NCBI RefSeq assembly: GCF_000378385.1 | Contig: NZ_KB899676.1 | Span: 1 to 64,000, forward strand | DNA from: Paenibacillus daejeonensis DSM 15491 | GTDB lineage: Bacteria; Bacillota; Bacilli; Paenibacillales; Paenibacillaceae | Direction: 5' to 3' | DNA length: 64,000 nt | Shown: positions 26,124 through 34,048 of the stretch, one piece after another | Layout of the letters: each line of letters starts with the position of its first letter | How positions within the stretch are numbered: the stretch's first letter is position 1 | The notes under the pieces: generated by a model | Told to the model about the DNA's origin: nothing | What the model saw: only the letters and a program-made list of their open reading frames with translations | The model's database searches: none | Translations under genes and position numbers: made by a program

Positions 26124-26872
26124 ACGTTTATCTCCTGTGCGAGAGCACTTAGCTTTTGCACCCGGTGGTTGTGAGCGTCCGATTCACTCAGTGAGAGATC
26201 CGCAACCACATGACCGTCGTGCATGAAGAGCACCCGGTGTGCATACGCGGCGACGTGAGCATCATGAGTAACCACAATGAGTGTTTGGTTATACGTATCG
26301 CTTAGCTGCCGCAAATGGCTCATCACCAGCTTGGAAGTATGTGAATCAAGACTTCCCGTAGGCTCATCGGCAAGCAGGATCGTAGGATCGTTAATCAGCG
26401 CCCTGGCGATCGCCACTCTCTGCTGCTGACCGCCCGACAGCTTGGACGGAAAGGCATGGGCCAAGTGGCCAATATCTAATCGCGACAGCAGCTCCATCGC
26501 CTTGGCATCCCCTGCTTCACTAGTCCCTTTGCCGAACATCAGGGGCAACGTCACATTTTCAAGCACATTCAGAACAGGAATCAGATGAAAAAACTGAAAG
26601 ATAAATCCAAACTGCCGATTTCGAAGTTCAGTTAATGCCTGATCCTCCAAACCGGAGATCCGCTCTCCTCTTAAATAAATTTCACCCTCCGACGGGTTGT
26701 CCAGGCCAGACAATAAATGGAGCAAGGTTGATTTACCAGAGCCGCTCGTTCCCATAATGGCCGTAAAGGTCCCTTCTTCAATCGTTAAATCGATCCCGCT
26801 TAATGCGGTAATCTTGTGGTCAGTATCACTGCCGAACCGTTTCGTCACCTGTTGAACCGATAAAATGGTCAT
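26120..26872 (-). CDS. ABC exporter ATPase, LolD/MacB-like
   Basis: A 250-residue ATPase with Walker A GTSGSGKST (41-49), Q-loop FIFQFFHLIPVLNVLENV, signature LSGGQQQR (145-152), Walker B TILLADEPTGSLD (164-176) and switch His in VTHD. The IPVLNVLENVTLPLM segment is typical of the LolD/MacB subgroup that partners FtsX-type permeases. It is first in a two-gene operon and overlaps the permease start by four bases. Confidence 0.92.
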   Translation of the reverse strand: MTILSVQQVTKRFGSDTDHKITALSGIDLTIEEGTFTAIMGTSGSGKSTLLHLLSGLDNPSEGEIYLRGERISGLEDQALTELRNRQFGFIFQFFHLIPVLNVLENVTLPLMFGKGTSEAGDAKAMELLSRLDIGHLAHAFPSKLSGGQQQRVAIARALINDPTILLADEPTGSLDSHTSKLVMSHLRQLSDTYNQTLIVVTHDAHVAAYAHRVLFMHDGHVVADLSLSESDAHNHRVQKLSALAQEINV

Positions 26873-26969
26873 ATCCTTTCCCTCCCTGCGAAACAGTTTA
26901 CACCCCCTTTATCAATCGTCGTTATGCCTTGAATAAACACGGTATATCGGTTTATAAATTTTTGTTTAT

Positions 26970-26998
26970 TTGTGCGAAAAAAATCATTCCTCTATAAT
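26970..26998 (+). promoter_or_regulatory. Promoter of the two-component system
   Basis: TTGTGC at 26970-26975, a 17-base spacer and TATAAT at 26993-26998 lie 28 bases before the response regulator ATG. Two GTTTAT direct repeats (26950 and 26964) sit just upstream and could be regulator contacts. Confidence 0.55.
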
Positions 26999-27026
26999 CA
27001 TAAGATGTCTGATGCAGGGGGCTAGG

Positions 27027-27719
27027 ATGAAACTTCAACAACTCTTACTGGTCGATGACCAGCCCGAAATTATTGAATTAATGACCGACTATTTGGAAGC
27101 AAGCGGCTATACCATTTTCACGGCTTCGAATGCAACTGAAGCGAGTCAATGGATAGCTCAAGAAAGAATAGACCTTATATTGCTAGACATTATGATGCCG
27201 GGCGAGGATGGCTTCAGCTTCTGTAAACGCGTTCGGGAAAGACATACGATGCCGATTCTTTTTTTGAGTGCCAAAGAAAGTGATGCGGATAAAATCAGAG
27301 GTTTGACCATCGGAGCGGATGACTATATTGTCAAATCGGCTAGTCCTGCGGAAATTGTGGCCCGCGTAAAAGCAATTGGGAGAAGAATGTCGTCCATTGA
27401 CGACATCGAAAGAAGCGTTATACCTGGAGTCAAAGTGGATGAGCGGGCAATGGAAATTAAAATGGAAGGTCATCTACTCGATCTGACATTCATAGAATAT
27501 AAGCTGTTTATGTATTTCTATGAGCATCTGGCTCAAGTTCTGACCTATGAACAAATCTTGAATCGCGTCTGGGGCCATGATCTGTACGATTATCAAAATA
27601 TCCGCGTCTATGTCGCTAGGCTGCGGGAAAAATTATCACCGTATTCCCACATCGTACAGCTGCACAATATTCGCTCAGTCGGCTACAAATTATCCGAGGC
27701 AACGAACGATGCGAAATAA
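27027..27719 (+). CDS. OmpR-family response regulator
   Basis: A 230-residue regulator with receiver acidic pair D10/D11, phospho-acceptor D54 in LILLDIMMPGEDGFSF and K near 104 (in DDYIVKSASP; the usual K-P is K-S). The C-terminal winged helix spans 130-230 with LDLTFIEYKLFMYFYEH and a final NIRSVGYKL. The start at 27027 (MKLQQLLLVDDQ) follows AGGGGG. It is divergent from the ABC exporter, 154 bases away, and the kinase gene overlaps its end by 11 bases. It probably controls the exporter. Confidence 0.9.
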   Translation: MKLQQLLLVDDQPEIIELMTDYLEASGYTIFTASNATEASQWIAQERIDLILLDIMMPGEDGFSFCKRVRERHTMPILFLSAKESDADKIRGLTIGADDYIVKSASPAEIVARVKAIGRRMSSIDDIERSVIPGVKVDERAMEIKMEGHLLDLTFIEYKLFMYFYEHLAQVLTYEQILNRVWGHDLYDYQNIRVYVARLREKLSPYSHIVQLHNIRSVGYKLSEATNDAK

Positions 27720-29049
27720 AACCATTCCTTTGTACCTTTTTTTCATCGGGGCAGCCAGTTTGATATGGATTATTCCTGTCGTTTCCGCACAATGGATTGA
27801 CCGTTACCTCCATCCTACCGAGGTGAATGTTTGGGATCATCCAACGGAATGGGTGGAGATGCTGTTGGCCGATGCCGGGGAGTGGGGGTCAGACGAGTGG
27901 GAGCATCATTTAAATGAGCATCTGGCTGCCACTGAGGTACAAATGTTGATTACAGCACCTGACCATCTTCCCCTCTATCAATACAACATGGAACAAAAGG
28001 ACGATGATGCCAGCACAACCATTACCGAGCCCATGTACAAAACGACGGTATATCACGAGGGGTCAGTTGCAGGATATGTCTATTTGTCTCCCTCACAGCC
28101 ACGTGTGATCTCGTCGGCTGATACGGATACAATAATGCTGAGATATGTGTTTGTCATTATTGGCTTGCTGTTGCTTGCAGGGTTGTATTGTATTCGCCGT
28201 CACATCGTGCGTCCGATTCAATCTCTAATTCAAGCCTCGAGTAAGGTCGCAGCAGGCGACTATCATATCCAACTCGGCTCTTCGCGTATAAAAGAGCTTC
28301 GCGAGGTATCGGACGCTTACCTCCATATGAGTAGAAGTTTGGCAGTCCTAGAGAAGCAGAGAGAAGAGCATGAAGCCGATCGAAGCTTTCTCCTCTCCTC
28401 TATCGTCCATGATTTGCGCACGCCTCTGTTTTCTATGAAGGGTTATTTGGAGGGGATTGCTCATGGCATCGCAAAAACGGAGGAGCGGAAAGTCCAGTAT
28501 TTGAATCGCTCCCTTGAATTGGCTCGCCGTTTGGATCATCTCATTTCCATGCTATCGAAGTACAATGAATCGCATTTAATAGCCACGCAACGAAAGGTGG
28601 AGCCTGTAGATTTGGCGGAGCTCACAGATCGAGTGATGCAAGGACTTCAATTTCAATTCGACCAAAAACATATTACCACCATTCAAAAGTATGAGATCAA
28701 ACAAGCCGTGGAGGCCGATTACGAGCTGCTGTACCGCGCAATTGAAAATGTATTCATTAATGCCATCCGGTTTAGCCCCGAACACGGGAAAATTGAAGTG
28801 GAGATCACGCAACAAGCTAGTGGGAGCATCCGCCTTGCGATTCGTGACGAAGGTCCGGGATTCTCGAAGGACGACCTGAGTAAGGTGTTCAAACCTCTGT
28901 ATCAAGCGGACAAATCAAGAGGTTCCGAGCATCCGGGCATTGGTCTGGGACTAGCGATCAGCAAGACGATTATCGAGCATCACGGTGGAACCATCCGTGC
29001 ATACAACAACCGACATCAAGGGGCATGCTTGATCATTGAATTAAAGTGA
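27709..29049 (+). CDS. Membrane sensor histidine kinase
   Basis: A 446-residue kinase with a first membrane segment near 6-26, a short extracytoplasmic domain (about 27-143) with many Trp, His and acidic residues (WGSDEWEHHLNEH), and a second membrane segment near 144-163. HAMP, H-box SSIVHDLRTPLFSMKGY (phospho-His234) and ATPase motifs (AIENVFINAIRFSP, RDEGPGFS, GIGLGLAISK) follow. GAGG six bases before the ATG at 27709 sets the start, inside the end of the regulator gene. The acidic, His-rich sensor region could bind cationic peptides or metal; that is inference. Confidence 0.9.
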   Translation: MRNKTIPLYLFFIGAASLIWIIPVVSAQWIDRYLHPTEVNVWDHPTEWVEMLLADAGEWGSDEWEHHLNEHLAATEVQMLITAPDHLPLYQYNMEQKDDDASTTITEPMYKTTVYHEGSVAGYVYLSPSQPRVISSADTDTIMLRYVFVIIGLLLLAGLYCIRRHIVRPIQSLIQASSKVAAGDYHIQLGSSRIKELREVSDAYLHMSRSLAVLEKQREEHEADRSFLLSSIVHDLRTPLFSMKGYLEGIAHGIAKTEERKVQYLNRSLELARRLDHLISMLSKYNESHLIATQRKVEPVDLAELTDRVMQGLQFQFDQKHITTIQKYEIKQAVEADYELLYRAIENVFINAIRFSPEHGKIEVEITQQASGSIRLAIRDEGPGFSKDDLSKVFKPLYQADKSRGSEHPGIGLGLAISKTIIEHHGGTIRAYNNRHQGACLIIELK

Positions 29050-29062
29050 TGTGGGAATGAAA

Positions 29063-29665
29063 TTAAAGTAAATCACGAAGCAAAGCCTCCAGTTGCTCCA
29101 CCTCAGCCAGCCCGTTCACCGCAACCCGGCCATCTGGAGCTAAGCGGACCTCGAGCCGGTTGGGAATATGCTGCAGGCGTTCTTCCAGATGACGGTACCG
29201 CTCCGTGAGGAAGTGATACCGCTGATTGCGGGACCCGATCCATGGACGACTCGTATCGAGAAGCTCCTGCTGGAACGGCCCGTCGATGAGCAGATCCGTA
29301 ACCGCCAGCAGCGCGAGAACATCCGGGTCCCCGCCCTGCTGCAGCTCCTCATACTGATAGCCTGTGAATGTCATGATCGAGAGTCCTTCCTGCTTCAGCA
29401 GGCGGCCCAGCTCGGCGAGCGCGGCAGCCTGAGCGAAGGGTTCACCGCCAAGAAATGTGATCCCTTCGACTTGAGGCCCCTTCATGACCCTCTCCGCCAA
29501 GGCCTCTACCTCGACCGATATACCTCCGTTCTCCGCCCATGTGAATGGCACCGCACAGCCTTTGCAATGAATAGGACAGCCTTGGACTTGCAGACAAGCC
29601 CGCGTGCCCGGTCCTTCGACCTTGGTGGAAGGCAGAAATTTATGAATCCGCAGCGTAGTGACCAT
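29063..29665 (-). CDS. NrdG-like radical-SAM / 4Fe-4S single-cluster protein
   Basis: A 200-residue protein with the cluster motif C-P-I-H-C-K-G-C (CxxxCxxC) and the SAM-binding GGEPFAQ motif, like NrdG-type activases. The start at 29665 (MVTTLRIHKFLPSTKVEGPG) overlaps the upstream stop as TGATG; upstream in-frame codons belong to another gene read in the wrong frame. No anaerobic ribonucleotide reductase lies beside it. Instead it is the last gene of the operon with a GYF-HhH protein, Ycf35-like protein, DUF2997 and a Ycf46-like ATPase. It may modify a protein of that operon, but its substrate is unknown. Confidence 0.85.
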   Translation of the reverse strand: MVTTLRIHKFLPSTKVEGPGTRACLQVQGCPIHCKGCAVPFTWAENGGISVEVEALAERVMKGPQVEGITFLGGEPFAQAAALAELGRLLKQEGLSIMTFTGYQYEELQQGGDPDVLALLAVTDLLIDGPFQQELLDTSRPWIGSRNQRYHFLTERYRHLEERLQHIPNRLEVRLAPDGRVAVNGLAEVEQLEALLRDLL

Positions 29666-30660
29666 CAGAAATCTACCATACGGGCACCGCCAGACTTGAC
29701 TTGGCGCGGGCGGAATGCGGCTTGCTTCTGAAGTCTCACGACATGGTGCGGTTTTAAGTCCAGCCATTCTCCGAGCTGTTCAGCCGAGGTGAAGCCTCCG
29801 TTCGTTCGCCGCTCCTCCACGATCCGCTTGGCCCCGATGGCTCCGACGCCGGGTAGATCCGCCAGCTCTTCTTCATCCGCCCAATTTACATCCACAGGGT
29901 TATCCATGGAGCCGTCTTCCTCTTCCCCCGCTTCTTGATCGAACAATTCCAGCACGCCTCGCTCGGCTACCGGACTCGACCCGGGCAGCGGCGGCGGCAC
30001 AGGGGGAGCTGCCGAAGCATCCGGCGAGAGCAGTGCAGCCATGTCCGGTTGATCGACAAAGGGTACCCAAGCTGGCATCCCGGCTTTCCAGACGTGGGTG
30101 CGTTCAGATGGAATCTGTTTGCTGCGCACCATGTCTTGAATAACATTCAAGTTATAGGGTCCGTGTTGCTCTCCGTCAATGGCAAGCATCCACGCGTCGC
30201 TCGAACCACCAGACAGTGAAGGCCCGGCATTTCCTGATGTTGTGGCAAGCGTCTCCGATACATAGTGCTGCAGCTCCTGAAGCAGCTTAATGAGCTGATG
30301 GTTTGGGAAGGAGCAGCCAGATGTATTAAACAGATTACCGTAGCCCAACTCAATATTAAATTTGCCTTTGTTTCCAACTTCGCACTTGGCGAAGGCTTCC
30401 CAGCTGAGATTTGTTTTTCTCGATTCGGTGGTCCAATCATTTTTCCAGTACAGTCCGTTGGTACAGATGGCCAAGCCGTTCTTGCCGCTTCCGAAGACCG
30501 TCCCATCCACAAAGGCAATGATCCTCTCATCTCGGGGCAGCCGAAGGGACTGTGTGGCGTTGCGCAGCTTGCGATCGGGAATAAGCTCCTCTACAAAGTA
30601 GCCCTGACCGGTATAACCCGCACAGATGTCAGAGATCCGTTCTAGAGAAATAGATACCAT
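29665..30660 (-). CDS. GYF-domain and helix-hairpin-helix protein of unknown function
   Basis: A 331-residue cytoplasmic protein. Residues 1-130 form an unrecognised domain that looks like a small beta-rich (PH-like) fold (DERIIAFVDGTVFGSGKNGL, CTNGLYWKN). Residues about 155-210 are a GYF_2/DUF4339 domain (DGEQHGPYN, VWKAGMPAWVP). A Pro/Ala-rich acidic linker follows, then a helix-hairpin-helix pair at about 258-315 (LADLPGVGAIGAKRIVEERR). It ends SGGARMVDF. The ATPase two genes away ends RGGRAVDF, so the two share a tail (see findings). The pieces suggest an adaptor: GYF domains bind proline-rich peptides, HhH can bind nucleic acid or protein. Confidence 0.75.
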   Translation of the reverse strand: MVSISLERISDICAGYTGQGYFVEELIPDRKLRNATQSLRLPRDERIIAFVDGTVFGSGKNGLAICTNGLYWKNDWTTESRKTNLSWEAFAKCEVGNKGKFNIELGYGNLFNTSGCSFPNHQLIKLLQELQHYVSETLATTSGNAGPSLSGGSSDAWMLAIDGEQHGPYNLNVIQDMVRSKQIPSERTHVWKAGMPAWVPFVDQPDMAALLSPDASAAPPVPPPLPGSSPVAERGVLELFDQEAGEEEDGSMDNPVDVNWADEEELADLPGVGAIGAKRIVEERRTNGGFTSAEQLGEWLDLKPHHVVRLQKQAAFRPRQVKSGGARMVDF

Positions 30661-30667
30661 AATTCAT

Positions 30668-31387
30668 TCAACTCCTAATGTTCAAAGTCAGCACAATCGA
30701 CTGGTCCTCCATCACTTCCTCGCTCTCCACCGTCATGTTCTGCGCAGCCGCGCGCGCCTTTAACTTTCTGTAGACCACCTCTTGTACACAACGCTTGTAT
30801 TCCTCATCTACATCGGACAAGTATTCGAACACGCTGCGCAGCTCCGGGGCATTTTGAACCGTGACTTGAAAAGGACTGTCGCCGTTTTGATGAAATGTGA
30901 GCACGGACTGTTCTACTTTGCAGGTCATTCCCGACCCTTGACGGACGGGATTGATGCCGAATTCCTTCAGCGTCTTGAAGAGCAGCTCTCCATCCCGGAA
31001 ATTAGTAGGGAACGAGGAGGACAGGTTCGTTGCCGGCTGGAACTCTTGCTGCTCGAAGACTTGCCGCCCGGCCGCTTCATTCACATCCGCCATGAGCCGC
31101 TCAATTCGCTCCCTGGATTCGGAGGTGCTGAAGATTGCGGTCCATATGCCATCGATGCATTCCCAGAAGAAATAATGTCTTTCTCCTTCGAGATGGGTTT
31201 TGATACTGCCGCCCCACTTCTCCGCATCGTAGCCTGCTTTACGGACTGTTCGCGCAAGCTCCAATTCTGTTTTGAACGTCGTGGGCTCCTTGACTTGCAT
31301 AGAAGATACCCAGTTGTCAAAATTGTCCTTGCCCATCACTAGCCGCATCGTTAATGCCACAGGAACCATTGCCAGCGACACAGACAT
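30668..31387 (-). CDS. DUF1257/Ycf35-like protein
   Basis: A 239-residue protein. The C-terminal half (KVEQSVLTFHQNGDSPFQV, then LSDVDEEYKRCVQEVVYRKL, and a final beta-strand SIVLTLNIR) resembles the conserved part of Ycf35, a family found in plastids and cyanobacteria. The N-terminal region is less conserved. AGGAGGGG precedes the ATG at good spacing. It lies 11 bases after DUF2997 and 7 bases before the GYF-HhH gene. In other genomes DUF1257 and DUF2997 genes commonly sit together; the biochemical role is unknown. The match was recognised by eye. Confidence 0.6.
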   Translation of the reverse strand: MSVSLAMVPVALTMRLVMGKDNFDNWVSSMQVKEPTTFKTELELARTVRKAGYDAEKWGGSIKTHLEGERHYFFWECIDGIWTAIFSTSESRERIERLMADVNEAAGRQVFEQQEFQPATNLSSSFPTNFRDGELLFKTLKEFGINPVRQGSGMTCKVEQSVLTFHQNGDSPFQVTVQNAPELRSVFEYLSDVDEEYKRCVQEVVYRKLKARAAAQNMTVESEEVMEDQSIVLTLNIRS

Positions 31388-31398
31388 GTCTTCCCCTC

Positions 31399-31623
31399 CT
31401 ATCGCTTTGCGTTGTTCTTCGCTAGGTTTAATTCTTGTTGTTGAATATGGGCTTGTTCGGTTTCGTAGTACTCCGACGTATAAGCAGAGTCCACCGTTTC
31501 GGCATCCAGCAGCTGCTCCAGCACCTCGATGTAATCCATGCAGGCTTTGCCCTTCACACCAATTACTTCCGCTTGAATTTCACCGTTCGGGAAGATGTGC
31601 ACACGAATTTGTTTTTGGGACAT
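31399..31623 (-). CDS. DUF2997 family small protein
   Basis: A 74-residue acidic protein. The core pattern I-x-V-x-I-x-P-N-G-E-I-Q-A-E-V-x-G-x-K-G-x-x-C and the later Y-T-S-E-Y-Y-E-T-E-Q match the DUF2997 signature (a short beta-hairpin, conserved KGxxC, and a C-terminal EYY). It lies 17 bases after the AAA ATPase gene and 11 bases before the Ycf35-like gene. The conserved cysteine is a candidate target for the radical-SAM or another modifying step, but that is speculation. Confidence 0.65.
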   Translation of the reverse strand: MSQKQIRVHIFPNGEIQAEVIGVKGKACMDYIEVLEQLLDAETVDSAYTSEYYETEQAHIQQQELNLAKNNAKR

Positions 31624-31640
31624 GAGCTAGTTCTCCCTCC

Positions 31641-33305
31641 TTAAAAATCGACCGCGCGGCCGCCCCGGGCAGAACGAATATCCTCACGCTCTGCACTGGG
31701 CGGATTTTCATCCAATAGCTCTTGTTTGTACGCCATCCGATCTTCACGGGGCGTCGCAGCAACGGCCCTCACATTGGCCCATTCCCGGATCGCGTGGATC
31801 TGCTCGGCTTGGGTGACGGCGAGAGGAACAGTCGTCGCAAACGCCTTCTTGAAATCATCAAGCCGGATGGAGCGATTCTCTGAGAATGCCTCGAATAAAG
31901 CCGTGATCACCGCTTGCTCCACCTCCGCGCCGACATACCCTTCTGTCGATTCGGCCAACAGCTCCAGCGTGTCGTCCGTCAGCTGGAAGTCGCCAATCAC
32001 CTGGGGGTCCCGCAGCCGTTTGTTAATATGGAGACGGAAAATATCTTTGCGCTCGTTCTTGGTCGGCAGATCGACGAAGAAAATTTCATCGAAGCGCCCT
32101 TTCCGGAGCAGCTCCGGAGGCAGCGCGTGAATATTGTTGGCGGTGGCGATGACAAACACAGGGTTCGTTTTCTCCTGCATCCAGGTCAGGAACGTACCGA
32201 AGATCCGGCTGGATGTGCCGCTGTCGCCTCCGCCTGAGATGCCACTGAAGCCCTTCTCGATCTCATCGATCCAGAGCACAGACGGCGAGATGGCTTCGGC
32301 AGTTTGGATTGCTTTGCGCATATTCTCTTCACTGCTGCCGACAATGCCGCTGAAGATCTGACCCAGATCGAGCCGCAGCAGCGGCAGATGCCACATGGCA
32401 CTGATTGCTTTGGCGATCAAGCTTTTACCACAGCCTGGCACCCCGGTAATGAGAACCCCTTTGGGCGCAGGCAAACCGTATTGTGCTGCTGAATCAAGCC
32501 AGGAGTTGTTGCGTTTGGACAACCATCGCTTCAAGTTCTCCAGCCCGCCTACGTCGTCAATGTTGAGATCCGGTTTGATAAACTCCAGGATTTCGGACTT
32601 CTTAATAATCTGGCGTTTTTCTTCCAGCACGATGTCGACGTCTTCTTTGTTCAAGCGTCCATTCTCCACCATGGCCCGGGCAAACGCATTTTCCGCTTCA
32701 TGGAGGGTGAGTCCGAGTGCGGCCTTGGCCAGACGTTCTTTGTCCTCCGGCTGCAGATCGAACGTGATGCGTCCACCGGATTGATTCGCCTGAATCATGC
32801 CTTCCAGCATGTTTTTAATTTCTTCGAAGGTGGGGAGTTCGAAATCTACAATCGTAATGTCCTTCTGAAGCTCCAGGGGCAGATGCAGGGAAGGACTGAT
32901 CAGAATGATGTTTTTCGGGAACGGGCTTTTCTTCAAGCGCTGACTCAGCTCGCGCAGCTTGCGAATGATCTGGGGATCGGGTGTTTTTCCGCCCGTGCCA
33001 AAATACACATGAAAATCCTTCAGCACGAAAATGGCCGGCTGATCGTAGGATTCAATGAACTCGAGGCTCTTCAACGGGGCCTTCGAGGCCTCGCTTCCTT
33101 GTTGGCCCACTTCGGCAATACCGTTCGTAATGCTCCAGGTAAACACTTTGCGGACGGTCTTAATCAACCGTTCATTGCCTGCAGCAGCACAAATCAAGGA
33201 AAGCGCACGCTCCTCTTCCCATGTTGGCAGATATAAGATAGAAAACCTTGCCCTCATTAGGTTTGATACATGTGTTTTAAATGCAATATTCGCTGATGTT
33301 TCCAC
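31641..33305 (-). CDS. Ycf46-like AAA+ ATPase
   Basis: The protein has about 554 residues. An N-terminal degenerate ATPase-like domain (about 15-230: [33 protein letters not shown]) lacks a Walker A motif. The second domain is a full AAA module: Walker A GVPGCGKS (288-295), Walker [15 protein letters not shown] (near 342-355), sensor 1 [10 protein letters not shown] and arginine finger RKGRFDE. This two-domain plan matches Ycf46-type ATPases of cyanobacteria and plastids. GTG 33305 is chosen because TTGGAGGT lies upstream of it; the TTG at 33323 has no ribosome site. It is first in the five-gene operon, and its tail RGGRAVDF recurs at the end of the GYF-HhH protein. Confidence 0.85.
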   Translation of the reverse strand: METSANIAFKTHVSNLMRARFSILYLPTWEEERALSLICAAAGNERLIKTVRKVFTWSITNGIAEVGQQGSEASKAPLKSLEFIESYDQPAIFVLKDFHVYFGTGGKTPDPQIIRKLRELSQRLKKSPFPKNIILISPSLHLPLELQKDITIVDFELPTFEEIKNMLEGMIQANQSGGRITFDLQPEDKERLAKAALGLTLHEAENAFARAMVENGRLNKEDVDIVLEEKRQIIKKSEILEFIKPDLNIDDVGGLENLKRWLSKRNNSWLDSAAQYGLPAPKGVLITGVPGCGKSLIAKAISAMWHLPLLRLDLGQIFSGIVGSSEENMRKAIQTAEAISPSVLWIDEIEKGFSGISGGGDSGTSSRIFGTFLTWMQEKTNPVFVIATANNIHALPPELLRKGRFDEIFFVDLPTKNERKDIFRLHINKRLRDPQVIGDFQLTDDTLELLAESTEGYVGAEVEQAVITALFEAFSENRSIRLDDFKKAFATTVPLAVTQAEQIHAIREWANVRAVAATPREDRMAYKQELLDENPPSAEREDIRSARGGRAVDF

Positions 33306-33423
33306 TATATTCCATACCTCCAAGCCATAAAAACTAAACCATCTAGACCATCTTCGACAAATAGATTGTCATTTCCTGTACAGTTCACGTATCTACGTCT
33401 GAATACTGTAGAAAAAATTAAAA

Positions 33424-33445
33424 AAGGAGGCTTCATAGCCCCCTT
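33424..33445 (-). terminator. Terminator after the VOC-family gene
   Basis: AAGGAGGC (33424-33431) pairs with GCCCCCTT (33438-33445) around a six-base loop with one mismatch. On the minus strand it is followed by TTTTTTAATTTTTTC. It ends the VOC gene's transcript before the Ycf46 operon. Confidence 0.65.
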
Positions 33446-33460
33446 ACATTCTTATTCGAT

Positions 33461-33928
33461 TTAGTTATTCTTTTCAGAAAGTACACGGTCCAGGAATTTG
33501 TCAGCATCGCTGTTGAATTTCCACACGATTCCGAATCGATCAACCAGCATCCCGAAGCAAGATGACCAAGGCACGTCCGACAGAGGCATAATGACATGTC
33601 CTCCCACTGACAAATTGCTGAAATAGTCTGCCAGAGCGGCTTTATCGTCAATAACAATACTGATAAGTAACTGTGTTCCCCTCACAATGTCTCCTGTTAC
33701 GTTTTTCATGGAAGGCGGCACATCGGACATCATCAACCGTCCGCCTGCAAATTCCAGGGATGATTCCATAATCATCGCCCGCTCCTGTTCCGGCATCGGA
33801 TAGTTGGGATTCTGGGGGATATCCCCAAAGCGGACCTTCTTCACATGGGTGGCCTGAAACGCCTCCGTATAAAATTCGATCGCCTGCTCTGCATTACCAT
33901 CAAAATTCAAATAAGTGATAACCGCCAT
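33461..33928 (-). CDS. VOC/PhnB-like family protein
   Basis: A 155-residue PhnB-type VOC protein with two beta-alpha-beta-beta-beta repeats: YLNFDGNAEQAIEFYTEAF at the start, GGRLMMSDVPP in the middle, and W-S-S-C-F-G-M-L-V-D-R-F-G-I-V-W-K-F near the end. Members bind a metal or small ligand and include antibiotic-resistance-like and methyltransferase-like proteins, but most have no known substrate. AAGGAGG precedes the ATG. It is divergent from a WYL-domain regulator across a palindromic operator (33966-34002). Confidence 0.85.
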   Translation of the reverse strand: MAVITYLNFDGNAEQAIEFYTEAFQATHVKKVRFGDIPQNPNYPMPEQERAMIMESSLEFAGGRLMMSDVPPSMKNVTGDIVRGTQLLISIVIDDKAALADYFSNLSVGGHVIMPLSDVPWSSCFGMLVDRFGIVWKFNSDADKFLDRVLSEKNN

Positions 33929-33944
33929 TAATAAAACCTCCTTC

Positions 33945-33972
33945 TTGTTATATCTAAAGGATAAGCTATAAT
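33945..33972 (+). promoter_or_regulatory. Promoter of the WYL regulator
   Basis: TTGTTA (33945-33950), a 16-base spacer and TATAAT (33967-33972) face the regulator gene. The -10 box lies inside the left arm of the palindrome 33966-34002. Confidence 0.5.
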
Positions 33973-34002
33973 AGGTGACAGCTTAGATGTCATCTATTAT
34001 AG
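33966..34002. promoter_or_regulatory. Palindromic operator between VOC and WYL-regulator genes
   Basis: CTATAATAGGTGACA (33966-33980) and TGTCATCTATTATAG (33988-34002) are inverted copies with one mismatch, separated by 7 bases. Each arm contains a TATAAT in outward-reading orientation, so the two -10 boxes are embedded in the operator. It is the likely site of the WYL-domain regulator. Confidence 0.65.
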
Positions 34003-34048
34003 CAGCTTTCAAATATTAATTTCACACAGGGTACCCAGGGGGCAGAGG

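Noticed and set aside
29063-29665. Calling the radical-SAM gene nrdG
   Set aside because: The motif is NrdG-like but there is no nrdD nearby and the operon context is different; the name would imply a function not shown.
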